The notes under the pieces were generated by a model that was not told where the DNA came from, made no database searches, and worked only from the letters and a program-made list of their open reading frames with translations. The position numbers and the translations under genes were made by a program. Shown one piece after another: positions 44,669 through 54,185 of a stretch of DNA of 55,111 nucleotides (positions are counted from its first letter, which is position 1; each line of letters begins with the position of its first letter). The DNA is from Isosphaeraceae bacterium. Lineage in GTDB: Bacteria > Planctomycetota > Planctomycetia > Isosphaerales > Isosphaeraceae. The stretch covers positions 1-55,111 of the forward strand of contig JANXSY010000289.1 in the NCBI GenBank assembly GCA_025356435.1, given 5' to 3'.

Positions 44669-45134
44669 GACTCCTCCCGTCGCCCCGATCAGAAGGGTCG
44701 CCCGCGAGCCGATTCGCTCGCGAAAGGGAAACCCCTCTCGGTTATCGGCGCGGGGGGTGTGGCGGCTGGAATCGGTTTCGTCGCGAACTTGGCTCAGGCG
44801 GGTCTCGTCCGGTATCGTAAGTCGATCGCACTCACGTCTCGCGGTTCTTCGCCCCGGCAGTCGGGATCGACGAAGACCCCGTCACCGGCTCGGCCCACTG
44901 TGCCCTCGGGCCGTTCTGGGCCGATCGCTTCGATAAGGCCGACCTCCTCGCCTACCAGGCGTCCGAGCGGGGTGGCACGGCCCGGGGCGGAGTTGACTGC
45001 GAGAGCTTCGATAACCGCCCGATCCGTTCCCGACCACTCATAACGGTCGCGGCCACTCCTTGCCGACCGGCGCGGGCACGGCTAGATTTGCGGCTTAAGA
45101 TGGATCACACCAGGCCTGCCGGAACCAGACCGCC
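44669..45134 (+). other. Intergenic stretch with a gene remnant
   Basis: This divergent 466-base gap must hold promoters for the genes at 44668 (minus) and 45135 (plus), though no convincing boxes were seen. The only coding-like signal is the PhzF remnant at 44821-45000. Confidence 0.55.
44821..45000 (+). pseudogene. PhzF-family isomerase remnant (C-terminal part)
   Basis: In the frame that contains codon 44860, just after a stop at 44818-44820, the translation reads HVSRFFAPAVGIDEDPVTGS, then AHCALGPFWADRFDKADLLAY, then QASERGGTARGG. This is the hallmark C-terminal signature of PhzF-like proteins (GVDEDPVTGSAH, then YQASxRGG). There is no start codon, the N-terminal two thirds are missing, and similarity ends after about 45000. 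It is a clear relic of an epimerase/isomerase gene of the diaminopimelate-epimerase fold. Confidence 0.75.
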
Positions 45135-46154
45135 ATGAACCTCTCCCGACGACTGTTCCTTACGATCGCCCCGACGCTGCTTGTTGCGCTACCGTCATAC
45201 GCCGCTGATGAGGCGAAGGGTCGACCCACCCTCGGCACGATCGAGCGACTTGACCCGAGATTCGACGCCATCGTCCCCAAGGACGCACGCGTCGAGCGGA
45301 TCGCCGAGGGATATGACTGGTCCGAGGGTCCCGTCTGGGACAAGGCGAGTCAATCGTTGCTCTTCTCCGACGTGCCGATGAATACGGTCTTCCAGTGGAA
45401 GGACGGCAAGGGCGTCTCCGTCTTCCTCAAGCCGAGCGGATATACAGGCGATGCCCCTCGCGGCGGAGAACCGGGGTCGAACGGGCTGGTCATGGACGCC
45501 CAAGGGCGGCTCGTCCTCTGCCAGCACGGCGACCGTCGGGTCGCCCGGTTGGAGGGCGGCAAGTTCGTCACCCTGGCCGACAAGTACGAGGGCAAGCGGC
45601 TCAACAGCCCGAATGACGGCGTCTATCACTCAAACGGCGACCTCTATTTCACCGACCCGCCCTATGGTCTGCTCAAGGCGAACGACGACCCCAAGAAGGA
45701 ACTGCCGTTCAACGGCGTCTATCGACTGGCGAAGTCAGGAGAATTGACCTTGCTGACGAAGGAGATGACCTACCCCAACGGCATCGCCCTCTCGCCCGAC
45801 GAGAAGACCCTCTACGTCGCCAACTCCGACCCCAAGAAGGCGATCTGGATGGCATTCCCGGTCAAGGATGACGGCACGATCGGCGCGGGGAAGGTGTTCT
45901 TCGACACGACCCCGTGGGTCAAGACCCGCAAGGGACTTCCCGACGGCCTCAAGGTCGACTCCAAGGGGAACCTTTTCGCGACCGGACCGGGCGGCGTCCA
46001 TGTCTTCTCGCCCGAGGGGAACCACCTCGGCACCTTCGCTACCGGAGAGGCGACCGCCAATTGCGGCTGGGGCGAGGACGGGTCGACGCTGTTCATCACG
46101 GCCGACATGTCTATCGGTCGCGTTCGATTGAACACGAAGGGCAAGGGATTCTGA
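45135..46154 (+). CDS. SMP-30/gluconolactonase-family secreted protein (second copy)
   Basis: The 339-residue protein starts at ATG 45135 with MNLSRRLFLTIAPTLLVALP, a signal peptide with an Arg pair that could be Tat-type. Propeller signatures: YDWSEGPVWDKASQSLLFSD (metal Glu), GEPGSNGLVMDAQGRLVLCQ, GKRLNSPNDGVYHSNGDLYF (metal Asn), YPNGIALSPDEKTLYVAN and GLPDGLKVDSKGNLFATG (metal Asp). It is a better match to the gluconolactonase branch than the copy at 10876 because it keeps the TDPPYGL loop. Likely a periplasmic sugar-lactone hydrolase. The next gene follows 30 bases later. Confidence 0.92.
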   Translation: MNLSRRLFLTIAPTLLVALPSYAADEAKGRPTLGTIERLDPRFDAIVPKDARVERIAEGYDWSEGPVWDKASQSLLFSDVPMNTVFQWKDGKGVSVFLKPSGYTGDAPRGGEPGSNGLVMDAQGRLVLCQHGDRRVARLEGGKFVTLADKYEGKRLNSPNDGVYHSNGDLYFTDPPYGLLKANDDPKKELPFNGVYRLAKSGELTLLTKEMTYPNGIALSPDEKTLYVANSDPKKAIWMAFPVKDDGTIGAGKVFFDTTPWVKTRKGLPDGLKVDSKGNLFATGPGGVHVFSPEGNHLGTFATGEATANCGWGEDGSTLFITADMSIGRVRLNTKGKGF

Positions 46155-46184
46155 TCCTTCGAACTCACGCAGAGATTGGACACG

Positions 46185-46889
46185 ATGAGACGTCTCTTGA
46201 CTCATTTGCTCGCGATCGGCGTACTGGCCTCGACGGCCTTCGTCCAGGGCCAGACCGCGACGAAGGTCGCGGGGGCGAAAGGTGGGGCGACGCCCGAGGA
46301 GGCGGTCGCGATGATTAACAAGGCGGCGACGGCCGGTGATTTCGACGCGACGTTTGACGTCCTCGTCAACGAGCAGTCGAGACCGATGAGGGATTGGATG
46401 AAGGCTCAGATCACGCTCGGGGCCTCGATCGTCGCCCTCGCCGATGCCCTCGACTCGGCGTTCGGCAAGGATGAAGCGAGTCCGATCAAGAGGATGACCG
46501 GAGATCCCAAGAGGTCTCTCGCCCGCTCGTTTTCCAACGCCACGGTCGTCGGCTCGCCGACGAAGATTGACGACGAGACGGTCTCGATCCAGGTCAAGAG
46601 TCGAACTGCGGGACCTGACGGGAAGATAATCGGTGTGGAACGTACCATGAAGGCGAAGAAGACCCCGGTAGGTTGGAAGCTCGCGATGGATATCCCCCCG
46701 AACCTCGATTTCCCGCAGGCCGCGACGATCATGGATCAGGCTCGCGCCACGATCGATCGGACGACGAAACGGGTGAAGGATGGCACGGTCAAAGACCGGG
46801 CGGGGGCGATCATTGAGGTGAAGAAGGGGCTGCCGAAGAAGCCGCCGGAGAACGTGCCGTTGCCGCCCCTTCTTGGTCTGCCGGATTGA
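46185..46889 (+). CDS. Secreted protein of unknown function
   Basis: The 234-residue product starts at ATG 46185 (TTG 46176 is possible). The signal peptide is MRRLLTHLLAIGVLASTAFVQG. The mature part has EEAVAMINKAATAGDFDATF, then RPMRDWMKAQITLG, then RTAGPDGKIIGVERTMKAKK, like small helical and beta stress or transport-factor-like folds. No family is recognised. The tail is Pro-rich (KKPPENVPLPPLLGLPD) and overlaps the end of the convergent ndh gene by 80 bases, a long overlap that may indicate a C-terminal extension of one of them. Confidence 0.7.
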   Translation: MRRLLTHLLAIGVLASTAFVQGQTATKVAGAKGGATPEEAVAMINKAATAGDFDATFDVLVNEQSRPMRDWMKAQITLGASIVALADALDSAFGKDEASPIKRMTGDPKRSLARSFSNATVVGSPTKIDDETVSIQVKSRTAGPDGKIIGVERTMKAKKTPVGWKLAMDIPPNLDFPQAATIMDQARATIDRTTKRVKDGTVKDRAGAIIEVKKGLPKKPPENVPLPPLLGLPD

Positions 46890-48165
46890 CCGGCTCGGGG
46901 TGGTCGAGCAGGGCGTGGACGGGGCCGGTGATGAGCCGCGCCCCGCGTTCATAGGTGAAATAAATCCAGGCCCACTCGCCCATGACGGCAAACCGATTGC
47001 GGAAGCCGATCACGAAAAAGACGTGGATAAGCAGCCACGCCAGCCACGCCGGATAGCCCGAGAGGTGGACTTTACCGATCTCCCCTACGGCCGAAGCGCG
47101 GCCAATCGTCGCGAGCGTGCCCTTATCGTTGTAATGAAAGGGCTCGGTCGGACGACCGGCGATCATGTCTTTGACCCTCCGCGCGGCATAGCGTCCGCCC
47201 TGCATCGCGGCGGGGGCAACGCCGGGGATCGGCTTGCCGTCCTGCTGCCTGGAGGCGAGGTCGCCGACGATGAGAACCTCGGGATGTCCGGGCGCGGAGA
47301 GGTCGGGCTCGACCAGGACGCGGCCCGCGCGATCGAGCGGGACGTTCAACGTCTTCCCCAACGGCGAGGCGGCGACGCCCGCCGCCCAGATTGTCGTGCG
47401 GGCGGCGATGCGATCGCCCCCGATGGTGACGCCGTGCCCGTCGATGTCGGTGACAGGCACGCTCGTTTTGACCTCAACGCCGAGCCGTTCGAGCTGGCGG
47501 AGGGCCTTGGTCGAGAGGTCTTCGGGAAACGTGGCGAGCACCCTTGGCCCGGCTTCGACGAGCAGGACGCGGGCGTCTCGGGTGTCGAAGCGGCGGAAGT
47601 CGCGCGAGAGGACATGCCGAGAGATCTCGGCGAGTGCCCCCGCCATCTCGACGCCGGTCGGCCCGCCGCCGACGATGACGAAGGTGAGCCAGGCGCGGCG
47701 ACGTTCGGGGTCGTCCTCGCGCTCGGCCGCCTCGTAGGCGAGCAGCACGCGACGACGGATCGTCAGGGCGTCCTCGACCGTCTTCAGTCCAGGCGCGTAC
47801 TCGGACCAGGCGTCGTGGCCGAAGTAGGCGTGCGTCGCGCCGGTGGCGACGATCAGGTAATCATACGAGACCTCGCCGTCGTCGAGGATCACCCGGCGGG
47901 CTCCGGCGTCGATCGCGTGGGCCTCGCCCATCACGACCTCGGCGTTCTTCTGACCGCGCAAGATTCTGCGGATCGGGCTGGCGATGTTGCTCGGGTTGAG
48001 GGCGGCGGTGGCGACCTGATAGAGCAGGGGTTGGAACAGGTGATGATTGCGGCGATCAACGATGCTGACCCGCACGCGTGAGCGTTTCAGCGCTTTCGCC
48101 GCTTCGAGCCCGGCGAATCCTCCGCCGAGGATGACGACCCGGGGGATATCGTTCGAGGTGCGCAT
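46810..48165 (-). CDS. ndh: Type II NADH dehydrogenase (NDH-2)
   Basis: The 451-residue flavoprotein oxidises NADH and passes electrons to quinone without pumping protons. ATG 48165 gives MRTSNDIPRVVILGGGFAGL with the FAD-binding Rossmann motif. The second nucleotide motif is VIVGGGPTGVEMAGALAEIS. NDH-2 phrases: NHHLFQPLLYQVATAAL, TIWAAGVAAS, LIVGDLAS and GVAPAAMQGGRYAA. The C-terminal GYPAWLAWLLIHVFFVIGFR is a hydrophobic membrane-binding region. The start is 20 bases after the sensor kinase stop, so the two probably share a transcript. The last ~27 codons, Ala/Ser-rich, overlap the convergent gene. Confidence 0.93.
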   Translation of the reverse strand: MRTSNDIPRVVILGGGFAGLEAAKALKRSRVRVSIVDRRNHHLFQPLLYQVATAALNPSNIASPIRRILRGQKNAEVVMGEAHAIDAGARRVILDDGEVSYDYLIVATGATHAYFGHDAWSEYAPGLKTVEDALTIRRRVLLAYEAAEREDDPERRRAWLTFVIVGGGPTGVEMAGALAEISRHVLSRDFRRFDTRDARVLLVEAGPRVLATFPEDLSTKALRQLERLGVEVKTSVPVTDIDGHGVTIGGDRIAARTTIWAAGVAASPLGKTLNVPLDRAGRVLVEPDLSAPGHPEVLIVGDLASRQQDGKPIPGVAPAAMQGGRYAARRVKDMIAGRPTEPFHYNDKGTLATIGRASAVGEIGKVHLSGYPAWLAWLLIHVFFVIGFRNRFAVMGEWAWIYFTYERGARLITGPVHALLDHPEPVNPADQEGAATARSPAASSAAPSSPQ

Positions 48166-48185
48166 CGAAAAATGGCTCCGGTCCG

Positions 48186-51100
48186 CTATCGGGGGAGGGG
48201 TGGGTTGCAATGTCGGGCCATGACGGTCTGAAGCGTTGTTTCGAGTTGCTGGATGTCGATTGGCTTGATGAGGTGGGCATCAAAGCCGGCCTCGCGGGTA
48301 TTGCGGAGGTCGGACTCCATCCCGTATCCGCTCAGCGCGATGGCGGGGACGTCGGATCGCTCGCGGACCAGCCGAATCACGTCGAAGCCCGACCCGTCGG
48401 GGAGTCCAAGGTCGCTGACCAGCACGTCGAACTCTTCGGGCGCGACCGCAGAGGCCGTCGCGACGCTGTTCGCCGTAGTGACGGTGTGGCCCTTGTGCCG
48501 GAGGAGCCGCGTGAGAATCTTGAGCGAGTCTTCATTGTCTTCGACGAGCAGGATGCGGAACGGCCCGGCCTTGGCGACTTGATCGCGTGGTCCGTCGCCT
48601 TCGGTCCGAGCCGCGTTGGTGGGGGCGGGCACAGTGGCGAGTTCGATGGTGAAGGTCGCCCCCTTGTCGCGCCCCTCGCTCTCGGCGGTGAGTCGGCCGC
48701 CGAGGGCGTCGATCACCGATCGGCTGATCGCCAGGCCCAGGCCGAGCCCGCCGAACCGTTGGGTGATCGCGGCGTCTCCTTGTTCAAAAGCGTTGAAAAT
48801 TTTTGGCAGCGCCTCGGATTCGATGCCTCGGCCAGTGTCAACAACCCGGACGACCAGTCGGCCGCGTTCGTCGTTGTGGGCCTCGATCGAGAGCCTGCCC
48901 CCCGCCGGGGTAAACTTCACGGCGTTCTTGATCAGGTTCCAGAAGACCTGCTGGAGCCGCGCGGGGTCGGCCTTGACGTGGTGCGCAGGGGCGTCGAGCC
49001 CGATGCGGAACTCGATCCCCTTGGAGCGGATTTCGCCGACGCAGATATCGAGGGCTTGGTAGAGCAGTTCATGAGCATCGACAACCTCGGTCTCGAGTCG
49101 AAGCTTCCCCTGGCTGATCCTGGTCACGTCGAGGAGGTCATCGATCAATCGGGCCTCGAGCTCGACGTTGCGGCGGATCATCTGAAGCACACCGCCGTAG
49201 TCGGCCGGCGTCGTGGGGTCTTCGAGCATCGCCGTCACGGCGGCGAGCACCGGGGTGAGCGGGGTCCGTAACTCGTGGCTGAGGACCGCGAGGAATTGGT
49301 TCTTGGCGAGGTTAGCGGCGACCGCCACTTCCTTGGCATCCTGGAGATCTTGCTGGGCCTGTTTCTGCTCGGTGATGTTAAGGTTGACCCCGATCATCCG
49401 GACGGCCCGCCCCTCGTCGTCGCGGAAGACGCGTCCCCGGCAGTTGATCCAGCGGATCGTCCCATTCGTCGCGCGGACGCGGAATTCGCGGTTGAACTCG
49501 ATCTCGCACGCGTAGGCTCGCTCCATTGCCGTCTTGAGCAGGACGAGGTCGTCGGGATGGAGGACCGAGTAGAAGCGATCGGTCTCGCCGTTAAATGTGC
49601 CGGGGGCGGCCCCGTGGACCGCCTCCAGGTTGTCAGACCACTCGGTCTCGTTCGTCGCGAGCTTCCAATCCCAGGTACCCATCCCGGCGACATCGAGCGC
49701 CAGGCGGAGTTGCTCTTCGCGATGACTGAGGGCTCGCTCGGCGCGGCGTCGTTCCGTAACGTCGATGAGGAATGTGATGGCGCGGGGTGATTCCTCGACA
49801 AGCTTCGCCGCGCCGATGAGCACGGAGACGACGCGGCCATCGGGGAGAAAATATTCCTTCACGTAGGGCTCGCAGACGCCCGTGGATTGCACAGCCTTGC
49901 AGGCTCGGTCGTCGAGGTCGCGGTGCTCGGGGGATGTCATTGCTCTGGGATCGACCCGCCCGGCATCGAAGTCGTCGCGATTCGCGCCGATCAGGGCGAG
50001 GTAGGTGTCGTTGGCCTCGACGAGATGGCCGTCGTCCAGGTCAACGACGGCGATCCCGAAGTTGCCCGAGTTGGCCAGGGCGCGGAACCGTCCTTCAGCG
50101 ATGCGGAGGTCGGCCTCAGCCCGCTTCCTCTCGACGAATTGGCCGATCTCGATGCCGATCACGCGGAGCATTGCCAGCATCGCCAGCATGGGCTCGTCCG
50201 GCGTCAATTGGTCGCGGGAGAAGAATTCGACGACCCCCAACACGTCTGCTCCCGATCGGATCGCGAAGGAGACAGCCGCCCCAAGATCTGCATCGCTCGC
50301 AATCGCGCCTCGGGTGAAGATGAGACTCTCGGCGATCACCGCGATCCAGACCGGCTCGCCGTCAGCCCAGACATTGCCAGGCAGCCCCTCGCCACGGACG
50401 AACGTCTTACTCTTGTTCGCCTCGGCGAATCGTTGGAGGTCCACCCCTCCGCGATGCCAGACCGACTGATAACGCAGCCGGTTCGCGGGCCCGTCGATCT
50501 CCCACGCGATCCCGAGTTCCCACTGAAGGCCGCTGCCGATCGCTTCGATCAGTCGGGGGATCGCGAGACCGAGCGTAGCCGACTCGGAGAGGATGCGGCT
50601 CACAGCATACTGGACCGCGAGCCGGCGCTCGCCCTGGCGTCGCTCAGTGACGTCACGGGCGATCGTCGACGCGCCAATGATCCGGCCGTCGCCGTCCTTG
50701 AGTGGTGAGACGCTTATTGAGACGTCGATCCGGCGACCGTCCTTGCGAAGCTGCTGGGTCTCGAAGTGCGAGATCGGCAAGCCGTTCTCGATCCGCGTGA
50801 GCATCAGGGGCAGCTCGTCGGTGCGATCGACGGGAGCGAGCATCGCCATCGGCTGGCCGATGACCTCGCCCGCAGGATAGCCAAAGAGCACCTCGGCACC
50901 GGGATTCCACGAGGTGATTCGGTCGTCCGTTCCCCTGACAATAATCGCGTCTTGAGACGACGCCACGATCGCGGCGAGCTCCGCCACCACCTCGGCGGAT
51001 CGGCGATTCGCAGTGACATCTCGGAAGACGAAGACCACACCGGCGGCTAGGCCGTCGGGCGTGCGGATCGGTGCAGCGAGGCCATCGATGGAAAAGCGGC

Positions 51101-51722
51101 GTCCCGACCGATCGACGAGCAAAACGGAATGGATCGGTCCCAATCCCACGGCCTTCCCCACCCGCATCGCCCGCTCGGCCGGACCGAGCACCGGAACGCC
51201 GACCATCTCGTTGCGTATCGTCAGGACTTCATCGACGGGCCTCCCCATCGCATCGGCGGCCGGCCATCCGGTCAACTCCTCGGCCGTCGTGTTGATGAAC
51301 GCGACGTTCCCCCCGTGGTCAGTGCCGATCACGCCGTCGCCGACGCTCGTGAGCAGCCCTCGATACCAGAGGCGTTGGCCGTGCTCGGCAAGTTCGGCCC
51401 GCCGTCTGGCCTCGACAAGCGAGTGGATGAACGCCGCCGTGATCAGGAAGAACAGGCAGCGGACAATGTCGGTGAAGGCGAACGAGATGCCTGAATCCGG
51501 CCCGAAGAACAGGCCGTTCAGCGAGAGCGTGGCCAGGACCGCCGCGAACAACCCCGGCCCGAGTCCGCCGACCCAGGCCGCCGCCATCACCGCCGTTAGC
51601 AGCAGGGCCGTCTCGGTCGACCCAATCCAACGCCGGAACGTCAGATTCAGCACCGTCGCCAGCGCCACGGCGAGAGTGGCCAGGACATATTTCAAAGCAA
51701 AGTAAGCGTGCCGTCTCGCCAT
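48186..51722 (-). CDS. Hybrid sensor histidine kinase with KdpD-like sensor, PAS, GAF and receiver domains
   Basis: The 1178-residue protein is built as follows: DUF4118 four-helix membrane domain (~10-105, as in KdpD), PAS (~120-235), PAS (~245-365), GAF (~370-525), PAS (~540-665), PAS (~675-805), HisKA with phospho-acceptor His816 in LSHELRTPLTP, HATPase (NLIKNAVKF, VVDTGRGIE, FGGLGLGLAIS) and C-terminal receiver with Asp1104 in VLVSDLGLPDGSG. The receiver makes it a hybrid kinase that needs a phosphotransfer partner, not seen nearby. PAS and GAF modules can bind heme, flavin or small ligands. It precedes ndh by 20 bases, which hints at redox control. Confidence 0.94.
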   Translation of the reverse strand: MARRHAYFALKYVLATLAVALATVLNLTFRRWIGSTETALLLTAVMAAAWVGGLGPGLFAAVLATLSLNGLFFGPDSGISFAFTDIVRCLFFLITAAFIHSLVEARRRAELAEHGQRLWYRGLLTSVGDGVIGTDHGGNVAFINTTAEELTGWPAADAMGRPVDEVLTIRNEMVGVPVLGPAERAMRVGKAVGLGPIHSVLLVDRSGRRFSIDGLAAPIRTPDGLAAGVVFVFRDVTANRRSAEVVAELAAIVASSQDAIIVRGTDDRITSWNPGAEVLFGYPAGEVIGQPMAMLAPVDRTDELPLMLTRIENGLPISHFETQQLRKDGRRIDVSISVSPLKDGDGRIIGASTIARDVTERRQGERRLAVQYAVSRILSESATLGLAIPRLIEAIGSGLQWELGIAWEIDGPANRLRYQSVWHRGGVDLQRFAEANKSKTFVRGEGLPGNVWADGEPVWIAVIAESLIFTRGAIASDADLGAAVSFAIRSGADVLGVVEFFSRDQLTPDEPMLAMLAMLRVIGIEIGQFVERKRAEADLRIAEGRFRALANSGNFGIAVVDLDDGHLVEANDTYLALIGANRDDFDAGRVDPRAMTSPEHRDLDDRACKAVQSTGVCEPYVKEYFLPDGRVVSVLIGAAKLVEESPRAITFLIDVTERRRAERALSHREEQLRLALDVAGMGTWDWKLATNETEWSDNLEAVHGAAPGTFNGETDRFYSVLHPDDLVLLKTAMERAYACEIEFNREFRVRATNGTIRWINCRGRVFRDDEGRAVRMIGVNLNITEQKQAQQDLQDAKEVAVAANLAKNQFLAVLSHELRTPLTPVLAAVTAMLEDPTTPADYGGVLQMIRRNVELEARLIDDLLDVTRISQGKLRLETEVVDAHELLYQALDICVGEIRSKGIEFRIGLDAPAHHVKADPARLQQVFWNLIKNAVKFTPAGGRLSIEAHNDERGRLVVRVVDTGRGIESEALPKIFNAFEQGDAAITQRFGGLGLGLAISRSVIDALGGRLTAESEGRDKGATFTIELATVPAPTNAARTEGDGPRDQVAKAGPFRILLVEDNEDSLKILTRLLRHKGHTVTTANSVATASAVAPEEFDVLVSDLGLPDGSGFDVIRLVRERSDVPAIALSGYGMESDLRNTREAGFDAHLIKPIDIQQLETTLQTVMARHCNPPLPR

Positions 51723-51907
51723 GTCGCCGCCTCGGGACTCGGCCAGTGGGCCTGGGATTTAAGTTCCCTCGCCTAGGAGTCGAGGCCGGTGGCTTTCCCA
51801 CCGCCCGGTTTTGCCGCCCGACGCCTCTTAGGATAAACCTTCAAACGTCTCGCGAATAGCGAGTGACACGACGACACATACCTCCCCGAGGTCACCGGAG
51901 GCGAAAT

Positions 51908-53281
51908 TTATCCCCGGATGACCCAGCGTGCCATCTGGACGAAGTTGGCACCCTTGCCCTGCATCAAGAGGCCGACTCGCATGATTCGGCCCGCGGCGTA
52001 GACGCAGGCGACGGTCGTCGCCAGGACGATCGTGATGGCGAGCGCTGACTGCCACGCGGGAATGCCAGGTGGGACAGCGTGACGGACGACCATGGCGATC
52101 GGCGACGAGAATGGGAAGAACGATAGCCACATCGCCAGCGGGCCGGAGGGACGTTCAATCATGTTGATCAGGGCAAACAGCGGTAGCATCCCCAGCATCA
52201 TCACCGGCATGACGAGCGTCTGTGTCTCGCGGATATCCGAACACGCCGCGCCGATCGCGATGTAGAGCGACCCGAACATCAGCACCCCGAGCACCTGGAA
52301 CACCACAAACCAGGCAATCAGCATCGGCGAGAGATACTCGGCGAAGCCGTAGCGATGGGCCGAGATATAGGCGGCTGTTAGGTAGATCGACGCCGTCGTG
52401 AGCGAGACGCCGACCGTCCCGATCAGCTTGCCCATCATCAGTTCAAACGGCCGGACCGAGCCGAGCAAGACCTCGGCGATCCGCGCCGATTTCTCTTCGA
52501 ATACGCTCTGCAAGAGCGGCGACGTGCCGACCAGGATCATCATCAACATCAGGATCGACAGCCCGGCCGGGACGAGGAATGACGCGGCGCGACCTTCGTC
52601 GTCGGCGTCGCGGATCGCCCCGGTGGCCGGGTCTTTCTTGCTCAGTTTCTTCATCACGAGCGGCACCGGCTGGAGCGCCTCGGCGATCGCGATCAGGGAG
52701 AGCCCGCGCGCGGCAGCCCGCCGTTGCATGATCCCTGCGTTGGCGGCCATTTCGGCCCACTGCGGGAAGTCGTTGCCGAGCGAGGCGTTGGTCTGGTACC
52801 GGATCGCGAGTCGGTCCTCGGGCGGCTTGAGCGGCTTGCCCCTCGGGTCGAGCGCGGGAAGGGTGCCGGAGGTGGTCAGGACGTCTGGGCCGATTTCGAG
52901 GAAGCCGGCGATCTCCTTCGACTTCACCCGCTCCGAGAGCGCGAACCGCTGCGCCGCCATCGCCTCGGCCGTTGGTGCCGAGGGAGCAACGGGCTCGATC
53001 ACGAACCGGGGCGCGGTCTGCGCCTTGGTCTCGGGGTTGTAGACCTGCGTCCGATTCCTCGCGTCGGCTGCCACCACGAGCACCGAGCTGACCTTCGCCT
53101 CGGGCGTACGGTCGACGACGGCGAAATTCTTGTCACTGACGTCGATATGATCTTTCAAGATGATCTGCATCGCAATGCTGCCGAACATCATCACCGGCAT
53201 CATCAAGAGGCTGATCGCGAACGCCTTGGTGCGAACAGCCGCCTGATACTCTCTCGCAGCGATAATCATAGTCTTACGCAT
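51908..53281 (-). CDS. ABC-2 type transporter permease (NatB-like)
   Basis: The 457-residue membrane protein begins MRKTMIIAAREYQAAVRTKA, followed by a first helix (~20-40), a large soluble loop (~45-225) and five to six C-terminal helices (~235-450). TSPLLQSVFEEKSARIAEVL and LLGSVRPFELMMGKLIG are typical of NatB/YhaP/ABC-2 permeases. Its start overlaps the ATPase stop by 8 bases, so the two are translationally coupled. The pair forms an exporter whose cargo is unknown; NatAB homologues export sodium, others export lipids or drugs. Confidence 0.88.
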   Translation of the reverse strand: MRKTMIIAAREYQAAVRTKAFAISLLMMPVMMFGSIAMQIILKDHIDVSDKNFAVVDRTPEAKVSSVLVVAADARNRTQVYNPETKAQTAPRFVIEPVAPSAPTAEAMAAQRFALSERVKSKEIAGFLEIGPDVLTTSGTLPALDPRGKPLKPPEDRLAIRYQTNASLGNDFPQWAEMAANAGIMQRRAAARGLSLIAIAEALQPVPLVMKKLSKKDPATGAIRDADDEGRAASFLVPAGLSILMLMMILVGTSPLLQSVFEEKSARIAEVLLGSVRPFELMMGKLIGTVGVSLTTASIYLTAAYISAHRYGFAEYLSPMLIAWFVVFQVLGVLMFGSLYIAIGAACSDIRETQTLVMPVMMLGMLPLFALINMIERPSGPLAMWLSFFPFSSPIAMVVRHAVPPGIPAWQSALAITIVLATTVACVYAAGRIMRVGLLMQGKGANFVQMARWVIRG

Positions 53282-54185
53282 GAATTATCTCCACAGATTC
53301 GGGTCCGGCGATCCGGACAAAGATGTCTCCCAGAGACGGCCTCGACAGCTCGAAGTGCCGCACCTCGCCCCGATCCATCAGCGCGGCGAGCACGTCCTGT
53401 GAATCGGCCCCGCGCCCGAGCCGAAGCTCGTGATAGCGACCGAAGTCAGCCACGCACTCGACGCCGGGGAGATCATCGAGCGAGATCCCCTCGCCCCCGA
53501 GGCGGACGCGGAGGGTGTCATCGCCGTAGGCATCTTGGATCTCTTCGAGCGTGCCGTCGAGAACCTTTTTCCCTTTGTAGATCATAAAAATCTTGTCGCA
53601 CATCTTCTCGGCTGTGCTCATGTCGTGCGTGGAGAAGATCACGGTCGTGCCCGCTCGCTTGAGTTCGAGCACCGCCTCGCGGAGCACGACGGCGTTGTTC
53701 GGGTCAAGACCGCTGAACGGTTCGTCGAGCAGCACCAACGAGGGTCGGGCGACGACGGTCGCGATGAACTGAATTTTCTGGGCCATCCCTTTTGAAAGCG
53801 CCGTGATCTTCTTGTCGGCCCAGGCGGAGAGTTCCATCGTCGCGAGCCAGCGGTCGATCTCGGCGCGGGGGTTCCTCATCCCCTTGAGCTGGGCGTAAAA
53901 CTTGAGCACGTCCCGCACCTTCATCTGCTTATACAACCCTCGCTCTTCGGGCAGATATCCGACCCGATCGCTCGCGGCCCCGAGCGACCGGTCGCCCAAG
54001 ACTTCGATCTCGCCACGATCGGGGTGGAAGATGCGCATAATCATGCGCAGGGTTGTTGTCTTGCCCGACCCATTGGGGCCGATGAACCCATAGATTGCCC
54101 CCTCTGGGACCGTCAGCGTCAGGTCGTCAACAGCGACGTGGGTTCCGAAGGTCTTCGTCACTCGCTCGATCCGAACGGCGGCCAT
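53274..54185 (-). CDS. ABC transporter ATP-binding protein (NatA-like)
   Basis: The 303-residue ATPase has Walker A GPNGSGKTT (36-44), Q-loop region PEERGLYKQMKVRDVL, signature LSKGMAQK (a variant of LSGGQ), Walker B LVLLDEPFSGLDP and switch His in STHDM. The C-terminal ~75 residues (DTLRVRLGGEGISLDDLPGV) form the extra domain usual in NatA/YhaQ-type ATPases (DUF4162-like). It couples to the permease by an 8-base overlap. Upstream is about 240 bases of divergent intergenic sequence. Confidence 0.93.
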   Translation of the reverse strand: MAAVRIERVTKTFGTHVAVDDLTLTVPEGAIYGFIGPNGSGKTTTLRMIMRIFHPDRGEIEVLGDRSLGAASDRVGYLPEERGLYKQMKVRDVLKFYAQLKGMRNPRAEIDRWLATMELSAWADKKITALSKGMAQKIQFIATVVARPSLVLLDEPFSGLDPNNAVVLREAVLELKRAGTTVIFSTHDMSTAEKMCDKIFMIYKGKKVLDGTLEEIQDAYGDDTLRVRLGGEGISLDDLPGVECVADFGRYHELRLGRGADSQDVLAALMDRGEVRHFELSRPSLGDIFVRIAGPESVEIIHA

